Source: Acinetobacter beijerinckii CIP 110307 (GTDB lineage Bacteria > Pseudomonadota > Gammaproteobacteria > Pseudomonadales > Moraxellaceae). Taken from it: 64,000 bases of DNA. This document shows positions 9,010 to 18,749 of the stretch, in pieces. The position numbers and the translations under genes were made by a program. The notes beneath the pieces were generated by a model. It saw nothing but the letters and a program-made list of their open reading frames with translations, was not told the origin of the DNA and did no database searches. The stretch covers positions 1,549,335 through 1,613,334 of the forward strand of contig NZ_KB849765.1 of NCBI RefSeq assembly GCF_000369005.1, read 5' to 3'. Each line of letters begins with the position of its first letter. Positions within the stretch are counted from its first letter, which is position 1.

Positions 9010-10467
9010 TTATTGAGCAGCACGGACTTCAGCACTTGACGGTTGTTGTATTACCGTTTCGCTACTGTTTGCTTTTAAGCCACCACCGAGCGTCTTATAA
9101 AGTTCAACTTGATTGTTTAAGTTAGCTTGTTGTAATAACAATAAACCTTGCTCAGCAGAGTATGCAGAACGTTGTGCATCTAATACGGTTAAATAGCTAT
9201 CAATACCAGCACGGAAGCGAGCATTTGAAAGTTTATAAGTAGTATTGGTCGCTTCAACTAAACGAGTTTGAGCTGTTAAACGGTCACCAATATTTGCACG
9301 CGTTGCTAATGCATCATTCACTTCACGGAAAGCAGACTGTATAGACTTTTCATAGTTAGACAATGCAATTTTCTGATCGGTTTCTGAGATTTTGACATTG
9401 GCTTTACGAGTGCCCCAGTCAAAAATTGGCATATCGATACTTGGGCCGATAGACCAAATTCCATTACCTGATTTAAATAAATCACTTAAATCAGTAGATG
9501 CATATCCCGCTGTGCCTGTAAGGCTAATGGTTGGAAATAATTGTGCTTTAGCCGTACCAATATTTGCACCAGCAGCACTAAGTTGATATTCCGCAACTTT
9601 TACATCTGGACGATTATTTAACAAATCACTCGGTAAGCCTGCTGAGAAGACCATTTTTTGGGTGATTCGAGGCACTTGTTGTTGTGGTAATAGATTTTGT
9701 GGAACTTGTTGCCCCACTAATAAATTCAACAAGTTTTGCGCTTGGGCAATTTGTGTTTTGTAGTTCGCTACATCATTACGAGCTGTTTCAACAGAAATTT
9801 GTGCTTGACGCAATGGAATCTCGCTGTCAATGCCGACATCAAAACGCTTTTTATTCAGATTATACGAATCTTGTTGTGCTTTAAGCGTTTGATCCGCAAG
9901 CTTGAGTTGTGCATTAGCAAATGAATAGTTCAGCCAAGCTTGAGTTACTTCACTGATTAAACTAATTTGCGTTGCATCACGTGAGCTTTGTGTACCCAAG
10001 TAATTATCTAATGCAGCATCTTTTAAACTACGCACACGTCCCCAAAAGTCTAACTCATAAGAGGTTAGACCCAAACCCACTCTGTAGGTTGATGATGGGT
10101 TCGTGTCAAGAGAAGAGCTAACTTGACGTATTGCGCTACCGCTTGCACCAATTGTAGGTAATTGATTATTTTCTGAAATTCGGTACTGTTGTTGCGCTTT
10201 TTGAATGTTCAAAGCTGCAGTACGCAAATCACGGTTATTGGCAAGAGCCAAATCAATCACTTGTAACAGACGTTGGTCAGCGAAGAAGTCTTTGTAACCT
10301 TGTTCTGCGATAGATGTACCAGAAGCATTGCTATAAGAGGCATAGCTTTCAGGAGTGCCAGTGCTCACAACAGGCTCTGGCCCGCGCATGCTTTGGCAAG
10401 CTGCCAAAGAAAACGCAAGTGCAGAGATTGCCAAGCCACGACTAGAAATAGACCATACAGTTTGCAT
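9010..10467 (-). CDS. adeK: RND efflux outer membrane channel AdeK
   Basis: AdeK is the TolC-like exit duct of the AdeIJK pump. The 485-residue protein has a lipoprotein signal peptide with lipobox LAAC (lipidated C24), then two tandem OEP repeats (roughly 70-260 and 290-460) that build the beta-barrel and coiled-coil tunnel. A TTG at 10476 would overlap the adeJ stop, but the ATG at 10467, 5 bases after that stop and preceded by AGGAG, gives the expected AdeK start (MQTVWSIS) and length. It is the last gene of the operon. The sequence is recognisably AdeK rather than AdeC or OprM of another system. Confidence 0.95.
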   Translation of the reverse strand: MQTVWSISSRGLAISALAFSLAACQSMRGPEPVVSTGTPESYASYSNASGTSIAEQGYKDFFADQRLLQVIDLALANNRDLRTAALNIQKAQQQYRISENNQLPTIGASGSAIRQVSSSLDTNPSSTYRVGLGLTSYELDFWGRVRSLKDAALDNYLGTQSSRDATQISLISEVTQAWLNYSFANAQLKLADQTLKAQQDSYNLNKKRFDVGIDSEIPLRQAQISVETARNDVANYKTQIAQAQNLLNLLVGQQVPQNLLPQQQVPRITQKMVFSAGLPSDLLNNRPDVKVAEYQLSAAGANIGTAKAQLFPTISLTGTAGYASTDLSDLFKSGNGIWSIGPSIDMPIFDWGTRKANVKISETDQKIALSNYEKSIQSAFREVNDALATRANIGDRLTAQTRLVEATNTTYKLSNARFRAGIDSYLTVLDAQRSAYSAEQGLLLLQQANLNNQVELYKTLGGGLKANSSETVIQQPSSAEVRAAQ

Positions 10468-10472
10468 CACGA

Positions 10473-13400
10473 TCAATGCTCCTGAGTATTTAAAGTTTTA
10501 GGTTTGTACTTAAAGATACTACGAATCCATACGAAGAATACAGGGATAAAGAAGATACCTAAAAGCGTGGAAGAAATTACGCCACCGAGTACACCATAAC
10601 CAACAGAATGTTGACTACCAGCACCTGCGCCACTTGCTAATGCGAGTGGTAATACACCAAAACCGAAGGCAAGTGTGGTCATGATAATCGGACGTAGACG
10701 CATTTTTGCAGCATGTAACGTTGCTTCAAATAGTTCTTCGCCTTTTTCTTGCAATTCTTTAGCAAACTCTACAATTAAAATCGCATTTTTTGCAGAAAGA
10801 CCAATTACAGCTACGATTGCGACTTGGAAATAGATGTTAAAGGATAAGTTTGGATCACCTTTAATCACCATGCCTAACCATGTCATTGTGAATGCACCAA
10901 CGATACCTAAAGGTACAACCAGCAATACCGAAATTGGAATTGCCCAGCTTTCATAAAGCGCAGAAAGACATAGGAATACGATTAATAATGAAAGAATTAA
11001 TAATGGAACCGTTTGGTTACCAGAATCACGTTCTTCTAAAGATAAACCTGTCCATTCATAGTCGAAACCTTGTAAGCCCATAGATGGTAACTTACCAATG
11101 ATTTCTTCCATTGCTAACATGGCATCACCCGAACTCACACCAGGAGCAGGAGTACCTTGAATATTTACAGATGATACGCCGTTGTAACGCTCAAGACGTG
11201 GTGAACCATAGGTCCATTCACCTTTAGCAAATGCTGAGAATGGAACCATTTCACCTTTGCTGTTACGTACATACCATTTGTTTAAGTCTTCAGGCATCAT
11301 GCGGGTATCTGCTTCACCTTGAACATAAACTTTCTTCACACGACCACGATCAACGAAGTCATTGATATAAGAACCACCCCAAGCCATGCTCATGGTGCTA
11401 TTAATATCAGCAATACTTACACCCATTGCACCAGCTTGCGCTTGATCAACTGTGATTTTGTATTGTGGTGTGTCTTCTTGACCATTTGGACGTACACCTG
11501 CAAGACGTTTGTCTTGTGATGCCATACCCAAAATTGCGTTACGTGCAGCAATTAGCTTGTCATGACCTTGACCACTTACATCTTTCAACTGAATGTCAAA
11601 ACCAGATGAAACACCTAATTCAGGCATAGCAGGCAATTGTAAAGGCATGATGTAAGATGCATCTTTTACAATCATGTTTAATGCCATACCACGTTGAATA
11701 ATGGCACCAATTTGCGATTCAGGTGTTGTACGTTCGCTCCAGTCTTTCAGTTTAATAAAGGCAAGCCCCGCATTTTGACCAACCCCTGTAAATGAGAAAC
11801 CAGATACGGTAAAGATCGACTCTACGTGTTCTTTTTCTTTATTTAAGAAGTAGTCCGTCATGGTGGTGATGACTTTATCAGTACGTTCAAGACTTGCGCT
11901 AGGTGGTAATTGAACCAGTGTCATAACCACGCCTTGATCTTCTTCTGGTAAGAAAGAAGAAGGCAGCATTTTGTATAAACCAACTAACGCAGCAATAACG
12001 ACGATATAAATCACCCCAGAGAAAAATTTATGATGGGTCATACGATTGACACCACCTTGATATTTCTCTGACAGCTTTTCAAAGCCATTATTAAAACCAC
12101 GGAAGAAACGTGCAAAGATGCCGTTGCTTTGTTCTTTGTTCGGATCGTGCTGTTTTAGCAAGGTTGCACAAAGGGCAGGGGTAAAGGTCAATGCAACAAT
12201 TAATGATAAAATCATTGCGGTTACTAAGGTGATCGAGAACTGACGGTAAATTACACCCGTTGTACCACCAAAGAATGCCATCGGTACGAATACCGCAGTC
12301 AATACGCTGGTAATACCGATTAACGCACCTGAGATCTGACCCATCGACTTTTCAGTAGCTGGTACAGGTTCAAGATGCTCTTCTTGCATGACACGTTCGA
12401 CGTTTTCAACCACAACGATCGCATCATCGACTAGAAGACCAATGGCAAGAACCATCGCAAACATCGTGAGCGTATTGATTGAGAAGCCGAAGATGTTAAT
12501 CACGGCAAATGTACCCAATACCACTACAGGAACAGCAAGTGTCGGAATAATTGTCGCGCGCCAATTCTGCAAGAATAAGAACATTACGATGAACACGAGG
12601 ACAACTGCTTCAATCAGCGTATGTACTACACTTTCAATCGAAAGCTTCACAAATGGCGTCGTATCGTAAGCAAGCTTATCTTTCAAACCGTTTGGATAGT
12701 TCACACGTAATTCAGACAAGCGCTTTTCAACTGCGGCAGCTGTATCTAGCGCATTTGCACCAGTCGCCAGCTTGATTGCCACACCACCCGCAGGATTACC
12801 GTTAAACTTAGAATCAAACTGATAGTTGTCTGAGCCTAATTCAACACGAGCAACATCACTTAAACGAACTTGTGCACCATCTGCTGAGTTCTTTAAGAAA
12901 ATATTTTTAAATTGCTCTGGGGTTTGCAACATGCTTTGAGCATTCACCGTTGCATTCAGCACTTGCCCTGTCGTTGCTGGAGCACCACCGAGCTGACCTA
13001 CAGCAACCTGCGCATTTTGAGCACGAATCGCTGCTGCAACATCTGAAGGTGTTAAATTGAAACTGCTGAGTTTAGCAGGATCAAGCCAAATACGCATTGC
13101 ATATGAGCCACCAAAGACAGTGACTTCACCCACACCTGCAACACGACTCAGCGGTTCAGAAATGTTTGAGTTTACATAGTCTTTAATATCAGATGCAGAA
13201 AGCGACCCATCAGGCGAATAAAATGCAACAACTTGCATAAAGCTCGCGCCTGATTTGGTTACTCTTACCCCTTGACGTTGTACGTCTTCTGGTAAAAGTG
13301 CTGTCGCAGATTGTAATTTATTTTGAACTTGAACTTGAGCGATATCAGGATCAATACCTTGTTCAAAGTTCAAATTAATAGATGCCTGACCATTACCAGC

Positions 13401-13646
13401 ACTGTTTGACGAAATGTAACGTAAACCATCCAAACCATTCATTTGTTGTTCAATGATTTGGGTTACCGTATTTTCAACAGTCTGTGCCGAAGCACCAGGA
13501 TAAGTTGCAGAAATTGTCACCGTGGGGGGAGCAATTGTCGGGTATTGTGCAACAGGCATTTTTGTTAGCGTAAGAATACCCGCCAACATAATGACCAGTG
13601 CAATCACCCATGCAAAAATTGGGCGATGGATAAAAAATTGAGCCAT
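10473..13646 (-). CDS. adeJ: RND efflux inner-membrane transporter AdeJ
   Basis: AdeJ is the proton-driven drug transporter of AdeIJK, the broad-specificity intrinsic pump of Acinetobacter (beta-lactams, tetracyclines, fluoroquinolones, chloramphenicol and others). The 1057-residue length fits AcrB/AdeJ. The start MAQFFIHRPIFAWV is the usual RND N-terminus. The proton-relay aspartates are D407 and D408 in LLVDDAIVVVENV. Two large periplasmic loops and twelve transmembrane helices in two halves are evident. It lies 12 bases after adeI and is nearly contiguous with adeK. Confidence 0.97.
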   Translation of the reverse strand: MAQFFIHRPIFAWVIALVIMLAGILTLTKMPVAQYPTIAPPTVTISATYPGASAQTVENTVTQIIEQQMNGLDGLRYISSNSAGNGQASINLNFEQGIDPDIAQVQVQNKLQSATALLPEDVQRQGVRVTKSGASFMQVVAFYSPDGSLSASDIKDYVNSNISEPLSRVAGVGEVTVFGGSYAMRIWLDPAKLSSFNLTPSDVAAAIRAQNAQVAVGQLGGAPATTGQVLNATVNAQSMLQTPEQFKNIFLKNSADGAQVRLSDVARVELGSDNYQFDSKFNGNPAGGVAIKLATGANALDTAAAVEKRLSELRVNYPNGLKDKLAYDTTPFVKLSIESVVHTLIEAVVLVFIVMFLFLQNWRATIIPTLAVPVVVLGTFAVINIFGFSINTLTMFAMVLAIGLLVDDAIVVVENVERVMQEEHLEPVPATEKSMGQISGALIGITSVLTAVFVPMAFFGGTTGVIYRQFSITLVTAMILSLIVALTFTPALCATLLKQHDPNKEQSNGIFARFFRGFNNGFEKLSEKYQGGVNRMTHHKFFSGVIYIVVIAALVGLYKMLPSSFLPEEDQGVVMTLVQLPPSASLERTDKVITTMTDYFLNKEKEHVESIFTVSGFSFTGVGQNAGLAFIKLKDWSERTTPESQIGAIIQRGMALNMIVKDASYIMPLQLPAMPELGVSSGFDIQLKDVSGQGHDKLIAARNAILGMASQDKRLAGVRPNGQEDTPQYKITVDQAQAGAMGVSIADINSTMSMAWGGSYINDFVDRGRVKKVYVQGEADTRMMPEDLNKWYVRNSKGEMVPFSAFAKGEWTYGSPRLERYNGVSSVNIQGTPAPGVSSGDAMLAMEEIIGKLPSMGLQGFDYEWTGLSLEERDSGNQTVPLLILSLLIVFLCLSALYESWAIPISVLLVVPLGIVGAFTMTWLGMVIKGDPNLSFNIYFQVAIVAVIGLSAKNAILIVEFAKELQEKGEELFEATLHAAKMRLRPIIMTTLAFGFGVLPLALASGAGAGSQHSVGYGVLGGVISSTLLGIFFIPVFFVWIRSIFKYKPKTLNTQEH

Positions 13647-13658
13647 GCAATCTACCCC

Positions 13659-14915
13659 TTACACTTGTGAAGTAGCTTTTTGTTCAGCTTTTGATGAGTC
13701 AGGCTGCTTTTGTTCATTTGCTTTAGGTACAGCATTTTGACCCTGTTGTTGTTTAGCTTGAGGTTGATAAGGTTTGGTAGTGACTTCTTGCCCCTCTTTT
13801 ACCTTAGCAACACCATCCACAACCACTTTGTCACCTGCTTTTAAACCCTCAGTCACGATCCAATCTTGACCTTGAACACCAGCGGTCGTGATAGGACGAG
13901 TTTCAACCGTACCTTTAGCATTTACAATCAGAGCAATTGCTTGTCCTGTTGGTAAGCGAGTGATCGCAGCTTGAGGAATCAGGTAAGCGTTTGGTAAAAC
14001 TGCTTGAGATATTTTTGCTGTCGCATACATACCTGGCAGTAATAAGTGATTTGGATTTGGGAAAACTGCACGTAAAGTCACAGTACCTGTTTCAGGGTTA
14101 ACACTTGCACCCGCGAACGCCAATTGACCTTCGATTGGATAGTCTGAACCATCTTCGAGTGTAATTTTGACACGCGTGTTATTACTATTGTTTAAGTTAC
14201 CTTTGCTCAACTGTTGACGCAGACGTAACATCTCAGCACTTGATTGATTAATATCTACATAAATCGGATCAAGTTGTTGAATAGTCACTAAAGGATCAGC
14301 TTGATTCGCAGTCACTAATGCGCCAGAAGTCACTGATGAGCGACTAGACTGACCAGAAATAGGAGCACGTACAGTTGAATAACCTAAATTAATCTCAGCA
14401 TTCTTTAAAGCTGCTTGAGATGCTGCTACATCAGCTTCAGCCAATTGAACTTGAGCATTGATATCATCATACTCTTGTTTAGAAACAGCATTGGTACTCA
14501 CAAGTTGACGATAACGACCTTCTTTAACACGAAGTGCGTTTAAGTTTGCTTGCTGACGTAATAGTGCTGCACGTGCATTATCTGCTGTTGCACGATTGGT
14601 ATTCGCATCAATTTGATAAAGTGCTTGACCTGCTTCAACATAACTGCCTTCAGCAAATAAACGCTTTAAAATAACACCGCCCGTTTGAGGGCGAACTTCT
14701 GAAATTTGATAAGCAGAAGTTCGACCAGAAAGTTCGACATTCTGTTCAACACTTTGCGGTTGAGCGACGATGACACCGACTTCAGGAGGTGGCATTTTTT
14801 GAGCAGCAGCAGCTTGCTCAGCATTTTTAGGGTCTTTGCTACAACCAACAAGCGCAATGCTTGTTGCTAATGCGCAAGCAGTCAGGGCAGGTGCCCAAAG
14901 CTTAGCCGACATCAT
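13659..14915 (-). CDS. adeI: RND efflux periplasmic adaptor AdeI
   Basis: AdeI is the membrane-fusion protein that links AdeJ to AdeK. It is 418 residues with a lipoprotein signal peptide (lipobox LVGC, lipidated C25), lipoyl/barrel-sandwich halves, a central alpha-hairpin (around 100-165), and beta-barrel and membrane-proximal domains. The tail after about residue 375 is Gln/Lys-rich and of low complexity. GAGG is spaced for the first ATG at 14915. Its first 14 bases overlap the end of the PAP2 gene, so the pump is translated as an extension of the pap2 transcript. Confidence 0.96.
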   Translation of the reverse strand: MMSAKLWAPALTACALATSIALVGCSKDPKNAEQAAAAQKMPPPEVGVIVAQPQSVEQNVELSGRTSAYQISEVRPQTGGVILKRLFAEGSYVEAGQALYQIDANTNRATADNARAALLRQQANLNALRVKEGRYRQLVSTNAVSKQEYDDINAQVQLAEADVAASQAALKNAEINLGYSTVRAPISGQSSRSSVTSGALVTANQADPLVTIQQLDPIYVDINQSSAEMLRLRQQLSKGNLNNSNNTRVKITLEDGSDYPIEGQLAFAGASVNPETGTVTLRAVFPNPNHLLLPGMYATAKISQAVLPNAYLIPQAAITRLPTGQAIALIVNAKGTVETRPITTAGVQGQDWIVTEGLKAGDKVVVDGVAKVKEGQEVTTKPYQPQAKQQQGQNAVPKANEQKQPDSSKAEQKATSQV

Positions 14916-15552
14916 TATTCCACCTCAGTTTAGATTTTTTATCTAAAAACAAATTATTGCTGAAATTGCTTTGATACAGCCAAAACCAAAGCAAGGAAGT
15001 CAAAATCAACCCAATTCCCCAACCTGCGAAAACATCAGTTGGAAAGTGTACCCCTGCGTAAACTCTAGATATCCCCATGAATAAAAACCATAAAGTAGAT
15101 ACTAAAATGATGCTGATGCGATATTTATGTTGTTGAGACAACAATATCGCTAAACTCGCAAGGGTTGCAGCATAAAGGCTATGGGCACTTGGGAAGGATG
15201 CACCATAACTATGAACCAAGTGATAAAATTCCAAAGGTCTTGGTCGATCAACGCCCCATTTCAGAAGCCAACCAATCGCAATACTTCCACTTATACTCAA
15301 AGCAATAAAAATCACATTCTTATAGTTTTTAATCCACGTTTGATAAATACACAAAAATGTAGTTAAAAATAATAAAAATGGCATTCCACCTAGTCGAGCA
15401 AGTAGAACTGTCACATGGTTAGGCATGAATGAACGGTGTTCAAAAAAAGCTTGAACACTAAAACGATCAAAAGCTAATGTATTCGGGGAAAATAACCCGA
15501 ACACACCTATTCCAAAAAAAAAGCAACCAATACAAAGCAGTAGGTACGGCAT
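14902..15552 (-). CDS. PAP2-family membrane phosphatase
   Basis: An integral membrane phosphatase of 216 residues with about six transmembrane helices and all three PAP2 motifs: K-(x6)-RP as KWGVDRPRP, PSAH in SFPSAHSLYA, and SR-(x5)-H-(x3)-D as SRVYAGVHFPTD. Such enzymes remove phosphate from undecaprenyl pyrophosphate, phosphatidic acid or phosphatidylglycerophosphate. The ATG at 15579 has no Shine-Dalgarno; the ATG at 15552 has GAGG at 5 bases, so I start there. It is the first gene of the adeIJK operon and overlaps adeI by 14 bases. The substrate, and any link between envelope lipid turnover and efflux, is inference. Confidence 0.9.
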   Translation of the reverse strand: MPYLLLCIGCFFFGIGVFGLFSPNTLAFDRFSVQAFFEHRSFMPNHVTVLLARLGGMPFLLFLTTFLCIYQTWIKNYKNVIFIALSISGSIAIGWLLKWGVDRPRPLEFYHLVHSYGASFPSAHSLYAATLASLAILLSQQHKYRISIILVSTLWFLFMGISRVYAGVHFPTDVFAGWGIGLILTSLLWFWLYQSNFSNNLFLDKKSKLRWNNDVG

Positions 15553-15602
15553 GCGAACCTCAATTAAATGCTTAACCATTGTTTAGGGTTGTCGAATGGT
15601 AT

Positions 15603-15633
15603 AAAGTGTACTTGCGAGTACACTTTTGGTCAA
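15603..15633 (-). promoter_or_regulatory. promoter and overlapping palindromic operator of pap2-adeIJK
   Basis: On the minus strand TTGACC (15633-15628) and TACACT (15610-15605) are 17 bases apart, a good sigma70 promoter about 50 bases before the pap2 start. A perfect 10-bp inverted repeat (AAAGTGTACT / AGTACACTTT, spacer of 4, 15603-15626) covers the spacer and -10. A repressor bound there would block RNA polymerase. AdeN, a TetR-type repressor, is known to control adeIJK; that this is its site is inference. Confidence 0.6.
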
Positions 15634-15705
15634 GTCTTGAAATTTTATGATAATTTCATTTTCATCTTTTTATAAGATGTAGTAAAAAAACATAACAAAA
15701 TTTGA

Positions 15706-17757
15706 TTAGTGTCTCACTTTTGAACCTGTTGTACTTTGCTCTTCAACTTCAATTGGCTGTTTAGGTGGCCAAAAGAAGTCACTTGGGCGAGTAAGGAAGT
15801 GGGTCATCACCAATTTAGCCAAAGGTTTCCATTGAGCAAAGCGAACCCGACGAGCACGAAGCGCGACAATAATTGTCAACGTGAAACTGACGAATAAGTT
15901 GGTTAGGCCAATCAGCATAACCCCTAAAAATGACACAATGATTAATGCAAGATCCGGGCTGCCAATCGTCATCAAACCCTGAATGAAGTTTGCAGAAGCG
16001 AATGCAATATGGCGAATATCTAAAGGTAAACCTAAAATAAATCCGATGGTTCCCATGCTGCCGAGCATAATACCAAATAGAAAATTACCCGCCAAAGCGC
16101 CTAAATTCGTTTCAATATAAGTCGCAAACTTATCTAAGCGTTGCTGTCCCATTAAACGTTTTAAGCGATGATGTTGTTTCAGTCGAGGTCCAACTTTGCG
16201 ATAAATGGCTAAGTTATCAAAATATCCTGCAAGTAAGCCTGATAAAAATAAGCATACTCCCGCAATAGCAGCGTGCGGCACAGCTAATGAGGTAAATGGG
16301 TTTAAACTATGCAAAACTGCAGCCGATTTATTATGATTCAGTAGCGGCTCACCTAAATTATATTGCCACAAAAAGGTGATGAGCGCGGCTGTTGGTATCG
16401 CAATTGAAATATTTCCTAAGATTGCAATAAATTGAGTACGAATGATATTAATAATCAAAGCAGCCAGTTCAGCAATTTGAGCTGTTTTACTGCCTTTTTG
16501 TTGTTGTACCGTAGATGCAAGTGCTGCCGCTGTCATTGCTGGCTGTTTTGTTGCGACAGTAAAGTGGAGGATATGAATGAGCATAAAACCCAATGCATAG
16601 TTCATGCTATATAGAAATGCATGTCCGAAAGGCGCTAAAACTAATCGAGCCGTTAATATTTTCAGCGTTGCCATGGTGGCAATAATAGCGCCCGCACCAG
16701 CCGCAGCTTTGTACATACCAAAAAAGCCAGCTTTATCGGTACTTACATAATGTTCACCCGTTTTACTGGCATTTTCAGTCACTTGCAGCGCAATTAACTC
16801 ACTGGTTGAACTCAGTAAATGACGAACACTCTTTTCGTCATAATGTGCTTTGGTCACATCAATCAGTAGTTCACCCAATGCAACATATCTCACTTCATCT
16901 TTACTTGCGAGTAAACTCAACAGAAGTTCAATACGATCAATCGCTTGTTCAAGCAGTGACAATAGATAAGTTAAGCTAATGCTCACCCCAATTCTTCGCG
17001 TTGCTCTACGAATTTTCAATACCGCTTCTCGGCATTGATCAAGCATTACAAAAGCTTGTGAAGCATCAGGTGGCGGCATGACAACCACGGCATCTTGGTC
17101 ATCTATTTGTTTTTTATATTTTTCAATAAATTCGACAATTTCTCGGTTTTGTACCAAGAACGGAGATTCGTATTCGGTGATCTCTGGTTGTGCATTAATA
17201 AATTCTGGATATAAGCCAATTCCACTGATGCGATAAGATAAAACAGTGATCGCTTTGATGAGCTCATTTTTAGAAATTTGCTTTTCGATTGTATTACTTT
17301 GACTTTCACTAATTAAACTAAATAATGAAATCCAATCTTGTTTTTCAATAAGATCAAGCCATTCATAATCATTTTCTTGGTGAAAAATTTTTCCGACTAA
17401 TGTACGGAGCTGTTGTCCATCTTCAACCAAAGGAAGGAAATGAGCGCCTAAACGTTGGCTTAGCTGATTCCAAAAACCATCTAAAGATAAGATTCCACTG
17501 TCTGCATACAAACTGAGCTGTTTATATTGGCTAATGAGTTTGAGTAAAAAGTTTTGCAATAAAATGGCAGAGGTGGGGGTAAGTAATAGCGTACGAATAA
17601 ATGTATGAATACGCTGTTTGACTTCCTCAGCATCATTCGGATTTTTAGGTCGTAAACGATTGACCAACTCAATAATTAGATTTTCATCAAGAACAGTTTG
17701 AGTCTGATCAAGCTGTTCCTGCATTTTTAAAAATAAATCAGATAAATTTAAATGCAT
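15706..17757 (-). CDS. Gcr-type 'site-specific recombinase' family membrane protein
   Basis: A 683-residue protein of the family named after gonococcal gcr (PF10136, often annotated 'site-specific recombinase'). The N-terminal half (~1-340) is soluble and helical. The second half carries about six or seven transmembrane helices, with a loop around 430-500 and a basic, proline-rich C-terminus. I see no tyrosine or serine recombinase catalytic residues, so the family name should not be taken as function. A GTG two codons upstream is possible; I use the ATG at 17757. It follows ispB by 14 bases and is probably co-transcribed with it. Confidence 0.8.
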   Translation of the reverse strand: MHLNLSDLFLKMQEQLDQTQTVLDENLIIELVNRLRPKNPNDAEEVKQRIHTFIRTLLLTPTSAILLQNFLLKLISQYKQLSLYADSGILSLDGFWNQLSQRLGAHFLPLVEDGQQLRTLVGKIFHQENDYEWLDLIEKQDWISLFSLISESQSNTIEKQISKNELIKAITVLSYRISGIGLYPEFINAQPEITEYESPFLVQNREIVEFIEKYKKQIDDQDAVVVMPPPDASQAFVMLDQCREAVLKIRRATRRIGVSISLTYLLSLLEQAIDRIELLLSLLASKDEVRYVALGELLIDVTKAHYDEKSVRHLLSSTSELIALQVTENASKTGEHYVSTDKAGFFGMYKAAAGAGAIIATMATLKILTARLVLAPFGHAFLYSMNYALGFMLIHILHFTVATKQPAMTAAALASTVQQQKGSKTAQIAELAALIINIIRTQFIAILGNISIAIPTAALITFLWQYNLGEPLLNHNKSAAVLHSLNPFTSLAVPHAAIAGVCLFLSGLLAGYFDNLAIYRKVGPRLKQHHRLKRLMGQQRLDKFATYIETNLGALAGNFLFGIMLGSMGTIGFILGLPLDIRHIAFASANFIQGLMTIGSPDLALIIVSFLGVMLIGLTNLFVSFTLTIIVALRARRVRFAQWKPLAKLVMTHFLTRPSDFFWPPKQPIEVEEQSTTGSKVRH

Positions 17758-17771
17758 GGGCACTCAGAAAG

Positions 17772-18749
17772 TTATTGTAGTCGATGTAACGCCATTAAAG
17801 TCAGATTCATTAGTGCTTGACGATATTCATTATCTGGCAGAGCTTTTAAAGCCTCTAAAGCGGCATCCGTTTCCTGTTGAGCACGTTTTTGACAATAGTC
17901 TAAACCACCCGAATTGTGCACAATTTCAATGACTCTATCCAAATGTTCAACACCACCAGTGGCAATACTACGACGAATAATCGCATGATCCTCACCAATA
18001 GAATGAGCCAACGCTGAAATTAACGGCAAAGTAGGTTTACCTTCCATTAAATCATCACCAATATTTTTACCTAACGTTTCAGCATCAGAAGTGTAATCTA
18101 AAATATCGTCAATAATTTGAAAGGCATTTCCAAAATGTCCTGCATAACGACGCAGAGGCTCTCGGTATTCTTCTGTACCCGCTAAAATTGCTGCACCTTC
18201 AGTTGCAAGTTCAAACAGGCGAGACGTTTTACCATGAATAATCCGAAGATAGGTTTCTTCGGTGGTATCCGGTTGATGCTGTGCTTGAAGTTGTAAAACT
18301 TCACCCTCAGCAATTTCACATGTTCCAGTGGAAAACACTTTTAACAGACTAATACTATTTAAGTCGACCAATAAATCAAATGAACGCGCAATCAGAAAGT
18401 CACCAACCAGTACCGCAGTTTGATTATTCCATGTTGCATTCGCTGTAGGGCGACCACGTCTCAAGTTTGATTCATCGACAACATCATCATGTACTAAAGT
18501 TGCAGTATGCAGCATTTCTATGATCGCAGCCAAATGTTGGGCTTGTAGCATATTTTCCACGCCACACGCTCGAGCTGCAAGCAAACACATGATTGGACGC
18601 ATACGCTTTCCGCCAGCTTCAACAACATGTTTACTCACTGACATTACTAAGCCGACTTTAGAGCTAATTCCTTCATTGATCAGATGATCCATCGCAGCAA
18701 AATCTGTCGCAACAGGGGAGAGAATGTCTTGCTTAAAATCGATAACCAT
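17772..18749 (-). CDS. ispB: long-chain polyprenyl diphosphate synthase
   Basis: This trans-isoprenyl diphosphate synthase extends farnesyl diphosphate with isopentenyl diphosphate to make the ubiquinone side chain. The 325-residue protein has both Asp-rich motifs, DDVVD at 88-92 and DDILD at 214-218, and the GKN/GKPTLPL region typical of the family. Acinetobacter makes ubiquinone-9, so the product is expected to be solanesyl rather than octaprenyl diphosphate. Divergent placement next to rplU-rpmA is common in gammaproteobacteria. Confidence 0.93.
   Translation of the reverse strand: MVIDFKQDILSPVATDFAAMDHLINEGISSKVGLVMSVSKHVVEAGGKRMRPIMCLLAARACGVENMLQAQHLAAIIEMLHTATLVHDDVVDESNLRRGRPTANATWNNQTAVLVGDFLIARSFDLLVDLNSISLLKVFSTGTCEIAEGEVLQLQAQHQPDTTEETYLRIIHGKTSRLFELATEGAAILAGTEEYREPLRRYAGHFGNAFQIIDDILDYTSDAETLGKNIGDDLMEGKPTLPLISALAHSIGEDHAIIRRSIATGGVEHLDRVIEIVHNSGGLDYCQKRAQQETDAALEALKALPDNEYRQALMNLTLMALHRLQ

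Noticed and set aside
15706..17757. Possible integrase/recombinase marking a mobile element
   Set aside because: The 'recombinase' family name is historical; membrane protein without recombinase motifs, and no att sites or mobile genes around it.
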